Assembly (NCBI RefSeq): GCF_900129795.1
Contig: NZ_FQWW01000001.1
Span: 682,001 to 746,000, forward strand
Origin: Flavobacterium sp. CF108
GTDB taxonomy: Bacteria > Bacteroidota > Bacteroidia > Flavobacteriales > Flavobacteriaceae
Reading direction: 5' to 3'
Length of the DNA: 64,000 nucleotides
Position numbers and translations under genes: made by a program. The notes beneath the pieces are model-generated. The model did no database searches. It was not told the origin of the DNA and was given only the letters and a program-made list of their open reading frames with translations. Shown piece by piece: positions 60,314-64,000 of the stretch (its first letter is position 1; each line of letters begins with the position of its first letter).

Positions 60314-61555
60314 ATGCAGCATTGGGATATACTTTTATCTAATCAGGTAAATAAAAAAGCATTCATAGACAGTTTACTTAATGGAGAAGCAAAAGGAGAA
60401 TTAGCCATTTTTAATACTCAAAAAGGAATTTTATTCTCAGATATTGCAATCGAAAAATTCATCGAAAAAGAATACCAATACGACAGTGTAGAAGCATCTC
60501 CAGAATCACACAGACAATTACGCACCTTTTCATCAGGCGAACGTAAAAAAGAGTTTTTAAAATACTGCATCAAACAAAAACCGGATTTCATCATTTTCGA
60601 TAATCCGTTTGATCATTTAGATCAGGCTTCAAGAGTTATCTTGTCCGATTCTTTAAAAGATTTGACTAATGAAATTGCTATTATCCAGCTCTTAAATCGT
60701 GTGGTTGATGTTCTTGAATTTGTTCCGAATAAAGCACAGATTAACGACAATACATTTGAATTACATCCAATTTCAAAAACCGAAAATCATTTTAAAACAT
60801 TAAATACATCGGCGATTCCAAAAGCAATTGAGCCGCATTCCTTCCACGAAAGTGTATTAATAAAACTGGAAAATGTTTCGGTTAGTTATGACGAAAGAAA
60901 AATTCTCGACAATATTTCATGGATGATAAAACAAGGCGAATTCTGGCAGTTAATTGGTCCTAATGGTTCCGGAAAAAGCACGATTTTATCTTTAATTACA
61001 GGCGATAATCCAAAAGGATTTGGTCAGGATTTATATTTATTTGGAAGAAAAAAAGGAAGCGGTGAAAGTGTTTGGGACATCAAAAAACAAATCGGAATCT
61101 TCACAACTTCCATGACCGATTTATTTCAAAAAGGGCACACTCTTGAAGAAATGATTCTTTCTGGATTTTTCGATTCAATCGGACTTTATATTGAGCCAAC
61201 AACGCATCAAAAACAAATTGTTTCGCAATGGCTTGAAGTTATAGAAATGACGCATTTAAGAAAAAAACGTTTTATTGATCTTTCTATCGGTCAGCAAAGA
61301 GTCGCACTAATTGTTCGTGCGGTTTTAAAACATCCGCCATTATTAATTTTAGACGAACCTGTAGAAGGTCTGGATGACGAAAATGTAGATTTGGTAATTC
61401 AGCTTATCAATACCATAAAACAAGAAACAAACGTTACGATTTTATACGTTTCACACAGAATAGAATCTGGCCTCGCTCCGACTTCTGTTTTTGAGCTTTT
61501 ACCAAATCCAACAGGATCAATTGGTGAAATAAAATATCACTCAGAATTAAACTAG
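60314..61555 (+). CDS. ModF-like tandem ABC ATPase with degenerate first domain
   Basis: 413 residues with two ABC domains and no membrane segment. The second domain is complete: Walker A GPNGSGKST (215-223), signature 'LSIGQQ' (323-328), Walker B 'LLILDEP' (343-349) and switch His381. The first lacks any Walker A loop in its roughly 30 N-terminal residues, though it keeps 'SSGE' (73-76), and its Walker B 'FIIFDNP' has Asn97 where the catalytic Glu belongs. That half cannot hydrolyse ATP normally. Layout resembles ModF; no permease gene is adjacent. Confidence 0.88.
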   Translation: MQHWDILLSNQVNKKAFIDSLLNGEAKGELAIFNTQKGILFSDIAIEKFIEKEYQYDSVEASPESHRQLRTFSSGERKKEFLKYCIKQKPDFIIFDNPFDHLDQASRVILSDSLKDLTNEIAIIQLLNRVVDVLEFVPNKAQINDNTFELHPISKTENHFKTLNTSAIPKAIEPHSFHESVLIKLENVSVSYDERKILDNISWMIKQGEFWQLIGPNGSGKSTILSLITGDNPKGFGQDLYLFGRKKGSGESVWDIKKQIGIFTTSMTDLFQKGHTLEEMILSGFFDSIGLYIEPTTHQKQIVSQWLEVIEMTHLRKKRFIDLSIGQQRVALIVRAVLKHPPLLILDEPVEGLDDENVDLVIQLINTIKQETNVTILYVSHRIESGLAPTSVFELLPNPTGSIGEIKYHSELN

Positions 61556-61556
61556 A

Positions 61557-61671
61557 TTTTTTTACCATTAAGATATTAAGTTAATTAAGAGTGTTTCGCT
61601 TAATTTTCTTTTAAGAGTATTAAGCTTATTGGTACCTACGCTTAATTAACTTAATATCTTAATGGTAAAAT
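61557..61671. repeat. Large intergenic inverted repeat
   Basis: The left arm TTTTTTACCATTAAGATATT and on to AAGTTAATTAAG (61557-61590) is mirrored by CTTAATTAACTTAATATCTT and on to AATGGTAAAA (about 61640-61669). The arms pair almost perfectly over 32 bp around a roughly 47-bp centre that has further AAGCTTA-type symmetry. It separates convergent genes and could block read-through from both sides. Confidence 0.82.
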
Positions 61672-61673
61672 AA

Positions 61674-61698
61674 AAAAAGCCCCAGTTGGAGCTTTTTC
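61674..61698 (-). terminator. Rho-independent terminator after rluD
   Basis: On the minus strand AAAAAGCTCC pairs with GGGGCTTTTTT across a short AACT loop, followed by T residues, past the rluD stop. Confidence 0.75.
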
Positions 61699-61733
61699 TA
61701 TATTCTTTAATCTATTCTCTATTTTCTAAAAAA

Positions 61734-62780
61734 TTAATTCTCTTCATCTTCAGTATTATGTGACTTCACATACGTACGCCACTTTTCAATACAATCCTGA
61801 AAATCCTGCGGTAACTCCGTATCAAAACGCATCATTTCGCCAGTATTTGGATGAACAAATCCAAGTGTTTTAGCATGCAGCGCCTGACGCGGCAAAGCTT
61901 TAAAACAATTCTCTATAAACTGTTTGTATTTTGTAAACGTAGTTCCTTTCAAGATCAAATGTCCGCCGTAACGTTCGTCATTAAATAACGGATGCCCGAT
62001 GTGTTTCATGTGTGCACGAATTTGGTGCGTTCTTCCGGTTTCCAGTTTACAGGAAATCAAAGTAACATAACCAAAACGTTCTAAAACTTTATAATGCGTA
62101 ATTGCCGGTTTACCTATTTCAGGATCAGCAAAAACGGCCATTTGCATGCGGTCTTTTAAATGTCTGGCAAGATTTCCTTCAATTGTTCCTTCTTCATTTG
62201 CAACATTTCCCCACACAAGCGCAATATATTCACGTTCTGTAGTTTTAGCTTCAAATTGTTTCGCCAAATGCGTCATTGCCGCTTCTGTTTTGGCAACAAC
62301 CAAAAGTCCAGAAGTATCTTTATCAATTCTGTGTACCAAACCAGGACGCTCGCTGCTGTTCATTGGCAGATTATCAAAATGATGTGCCAAAGCATTTACC
62401 AAAGTTCCAGTGTAATTTCCGTGACCCGGATGCACTACCATTCCCGGCTCTTTATTGATTAATAAAAATGCATCATCTTCATACACAATATTAATCGGAA
62501 GATCTTCCGGCAGAATATGGTTTTCATACGGCGGATGCGACAACATAACCGTAATCACATCAAAAGGTTTTACTTTATAGTTTGATTTTACCGGAATATC
62601 ATTTACAAAAATATTTCCGTCAGATGCTGCGTTCTGAATTTTGTTACGCGTAGCATTCTGAATCAAATTCAGTAAGTATTTGTCAATACGTAAAAACGCC
62701 TGACCTTTAGGGACTTCAAATCTGTAATGCTCAAATAATTCGTCTTCCAGATCTAAATTTTCTTCAATATTATTGTTCAT
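61734..62780 (-). CDS. rluD: Ribosomal large-subunit pseudouridine synthase, RluD type
   Basis: 348 residues from ATG 62780, chosen since the frame beyond it lies inside the PASTA gene. An S4-like RNA-binding domain (about 25-85, 'LRIDKYLLNLIQNATRNKIQNAASDG') precedes the RluA-type catalytic domain with Asp153 in 'LVHRIDKDTSGLLVVAKT', preceded by 'INKEPGMVVHPGHGN'. It makes pseudouridines in helix 69 of 23S rRNA. Its start overlaps the PASTA gene by 11 bp, so translation is coupled. Confidence 0.95.
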   Translation of the reverse strand: MNNNIEENLDLEDELFEHYRFEVPKGQAFLRIDKYLLNLIQNATRNKIQNAASDGNIFVNDIPVKSNYKVKPFDVITVMLSHPPYENHILPEDLPINIVYEDDAFLLINKEPGMVVHPGHGNYTGTLVNALAHHFDNLPMNSSERPGLVHRIDKDTSGLLVVAKTEAAMTHLAKQFEAKTTEREYIALVWGNVANEEGTIEGNLARHLKDRMQMAVFADPEIGKPAITHYKVLERFGYVTLISCKLETGRTHQIRAHMKHIGHPLFNDERYGGHLILKGTTFTKYKQFIENCFKALPRQALHAKTLGFVHPNTGEMMRFDTELPQDFQDCIEKWRTYVKSHNTEDEEN

Positions 62781-63390
62781 CTTTTGGGGTTTCTGCAGGC
62801 ACGGCTGTACTATCTGCTGCCTGGCTATCATCTACATAACTCGCTTTTCCGTCACCTAAAACCAAATCAATTTTAGACGCTTTCAAAACACGGTCTCCTA
62901 CTTTTAAATTTCTGCCTTTTAAACGCATTTCCAAAACCATATCTTTCCCAAGATTCGGGATATAAGTAATTGTTCCCGGCTCAAGTCCTAAAGCTTTTAA
63001 AGTTGGAACCGCTTCACGATATGTTTTTTCAATTAAATCAGGAATTTTTACAGACGAAAATCCCGAAGAATTAATTTTAATATATATTTTTCTCCCTACT
63101 TTCACTTTTGTTCCCGGCAGCGGATCCTGCTCTACAACACTATATTTCGGAAATTCACTTCGGTAATCAACACTATCCAAAAGCACATAATCTAAGTCCA
63201 GCTCATCCAGTTTTTCTTCAACTTGTTCTTCAGTCAGCCTGGCTAAATTAGGAACAGCAATTTCATGTCCGTGATCAGTTGTAAAAGTCAACCAATGCAT
63301 AAACAAATAAACCAAAACCGCAACAATAGCAGCCGCACTTAATACCTGCAAGAAAAACACTCGGCTAGTTAAATACTTACGTAAACTCAT
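62770..63390 (-). CDS. Membrane-anchored PASTA-domain protein
   Basis: 206 residues from ATG 63390, preceded by a TATCTTTG promoter; the longer frame has no function. One membrane helix (about 13-33, 'FLQVLSAAAIVAVLVYLFM') is followed by at least two PASTA domains, with 'VPNLARLTEEQVEEKLDELDLDYVLLDSV', 'VVEQDPLPGTKVKVGRKIYIKINS' and 'IPDLIEKTYREAVPTLKALGLEPGTITYI'. There is no kinase or transpeptidase domain attached. PASTA domains bind peptidoglycan; the conserved neighbours rluD and ddl support a cell-wall link. Confidence 0.92.
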   Translation of the reverse strand: MSLRKYLTSRVFFLQVLSAAAIVAVLVYLFMHWLTFTTDHGHEIAVPNLARLTEEQVEEKLDELDLDYVLLDSVDYRSEFPKYSVVEQDPLPGTKVKVGRKIYIKINSSGFSSVKIPDLIEKTYREAVPTLKALGLEPGTITYIPNLGKDMVLEMRLKGRNLKVGDRVLKASKIDLVLGDGKASYVDDSQAADSTAVPAETPKDEQ

Positions 63391-63410
63391 AAATTTATTT
63401 TTAGTTGTCG

Positions 63411-63418
63411 CAAAGATA
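63411..63418 (-). promoter_or_regulatory. -7 promoter element of the PASTA-rluD operon
   Basis: On the minus strand TATCTTTG fits TAnnTTTG, 20 bp before ATG 63390. This position excludes the longer start that the open frame allows. Confidence 0.6.
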
Positions 63419-63628
63419 AAGTATTTCATTTCAAAAAAAATGATAATTTTGTTTAAAACAATAAACTCCTCAATTAGGCAGATAACCCTAGTGAATGCTG
63501 GATGTAATTGGTACACAGATTTTACAGATCTAAACAGATTTCAAAAAAAAATTCGTGAAATTCGTGGCAAAAAACCTGAAACCTGAAACAAAGAAAACCT
63601 GAAACAAAATATAAAACAAAATAGATAA

Positions 63629-64000
63629 ATGAAAAACATTGCCATCATCATGGGCGGATATTCAAGCGAATATAAAATCTCGCTTATCAGCGGAAACGTT
63701 GTTTACCAATATCTTGACAAAACAAAATACAACGGATTCCGAATTCATATCTTCAAAGAAAAATGGGTTTACGTAGACGCAAACGACGCAGAATTCCCAA
63801 TTGACAGAAATGATTTTTCTGTAACAGTAAATGGAGAAAAAATCAAGTTTGACTGCGTTTTCAACGCCATTCACGGAACTCCGGGCGAAGATGGATTAAT
63901 GCAGGCTTATTTTGAATTATTAGGTATTCCGCAATCATCTTGCGATTATTACCAATCGGCATTGACTTTCAATAAAAGAGATTTACTATCTGTTTTAAAA
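63629..64000 (+). CDS. ddl: D-alanine--D-alanine ligase, 3' end missing
   Basis: The first 124 residues, cut off by the window end. It begins 'MKNIAIIMGGYSSEYKISLISG', the N-terminal domain with the substrate-binding 'GGYSSE' and glutamate, and has 'CVFNAIHGTPGEDGLMQAYFELLGIP' and the 'SALTFNKRDLL' helix. Ddl joins two D-alanines for peptidoglycan. Divergent from the PASTA-rluD operon across a 238-bp gap carrying CACAGATTTTACAGAT and ACCTGAAAC repeats. Confidence 0.95.
   Translation, partial: MKNIAIIMGGYSSEYKISLISGNVVYQYLDKTKYNGFRIHIFKEKWVYVDANDAEFPIDRNDFSVTVNGEKIKFDCVFNAIHGTPGEDGLMQAYFELLGIPQSSCDYYQSALTFNKRDLLSVLK

Noticed and set aside
63391..63516. Longer N terminus for the PASTA protein
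   Set aside because: It contains the promoter element at 63411-63418 and has no conserved features.

Overview
The window is chromosomal DNA of a member of the Bacteroidota, most likely a Flavobacterium. The grounds are AT-rich composition, a SusC/SusD polysaccharide-utilisation locus, Bacteroidota-type promoter elements (TAnnTTTG just upstream of several genes), almost no Shine-Dalgarno sequences, many lipoproteins, and the intergenic palindromes common in flavobacterial genomes. Nearly all space is protein-coding. I saw no rRNA, tRNA, CRISPR array, prophage or convincing pseudogene. The two edge genes (a YwqG-like protein and D-alanine--D-alanine ligase) run out of the window.

Layout. 1-7490: a tight pirin/OsmC/GNAT operon, a 487-bp repeat-rich gap, an exported adenosine deaminase, an ABM-domain protein, rlmH and three unknown genes. 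7521-15583: a housekeeping block (folP, DUF1599, DoxX-like, thioredoxin-like, tpiA, prmA, clpS) interrupted by two accessory genes at 10438-12649. 15649-17606: an overlapping pair, an alkylglycerol-monooxygenase-like hydroxylase and a lysoplasmalogenase, which looks like an ether-lipid cleavage operon. 17729-23876: small unknowns, an arylamine N-acetyltransferase, kdsA, an outer-membrane protein, a permuted papain-like enzyme and a Coq4-like protein.

23954-41245 (minus strand) is the main accessory region: an M28 peptidase and then a polysaccharide-utilisation locus. In transcription order the locus is a SusR-like membrane-spanning regulator, SusC, SusD, a LamG surface lipoprotein, a PF10091 'glucoamylase' (the GH144 endo-beta-1,2-glucanase group), an esterase, a GH3 beta-glucosidase, a glycerophosphodiesterase lipoprotein and a GH43/discoidin enzyme. 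I infer that it may digest decorated beta-1,2-glucan. The gap before susC carries five copies of TGATGTA/TACATCA in a large inverted repeat, a good candidate operator.

41348-52678: pta-ackA, corA, a RAYT transposase gene flanked by two perfect 33-bp palindromes that are exact reverse complements of each other, a lipoprotein, dnaK with a sigma-54-like promoter and TGTCA repeats, a candidate structured RNA at 50437-50518, and a Na+/H+ antiporter. 52699-64000: an ECF42-type sigma-factor module (AhpD-like, YciI/DGPF, sigma with long C-terminal extension), a thioesterase/lipoprotein/MscS operon, a DUF1398/ThuA/sulfurtransferase group, a ModF-like double ABC ATPase with a degenerate first half, rluD with a PASTA protein, and the start of ddl.
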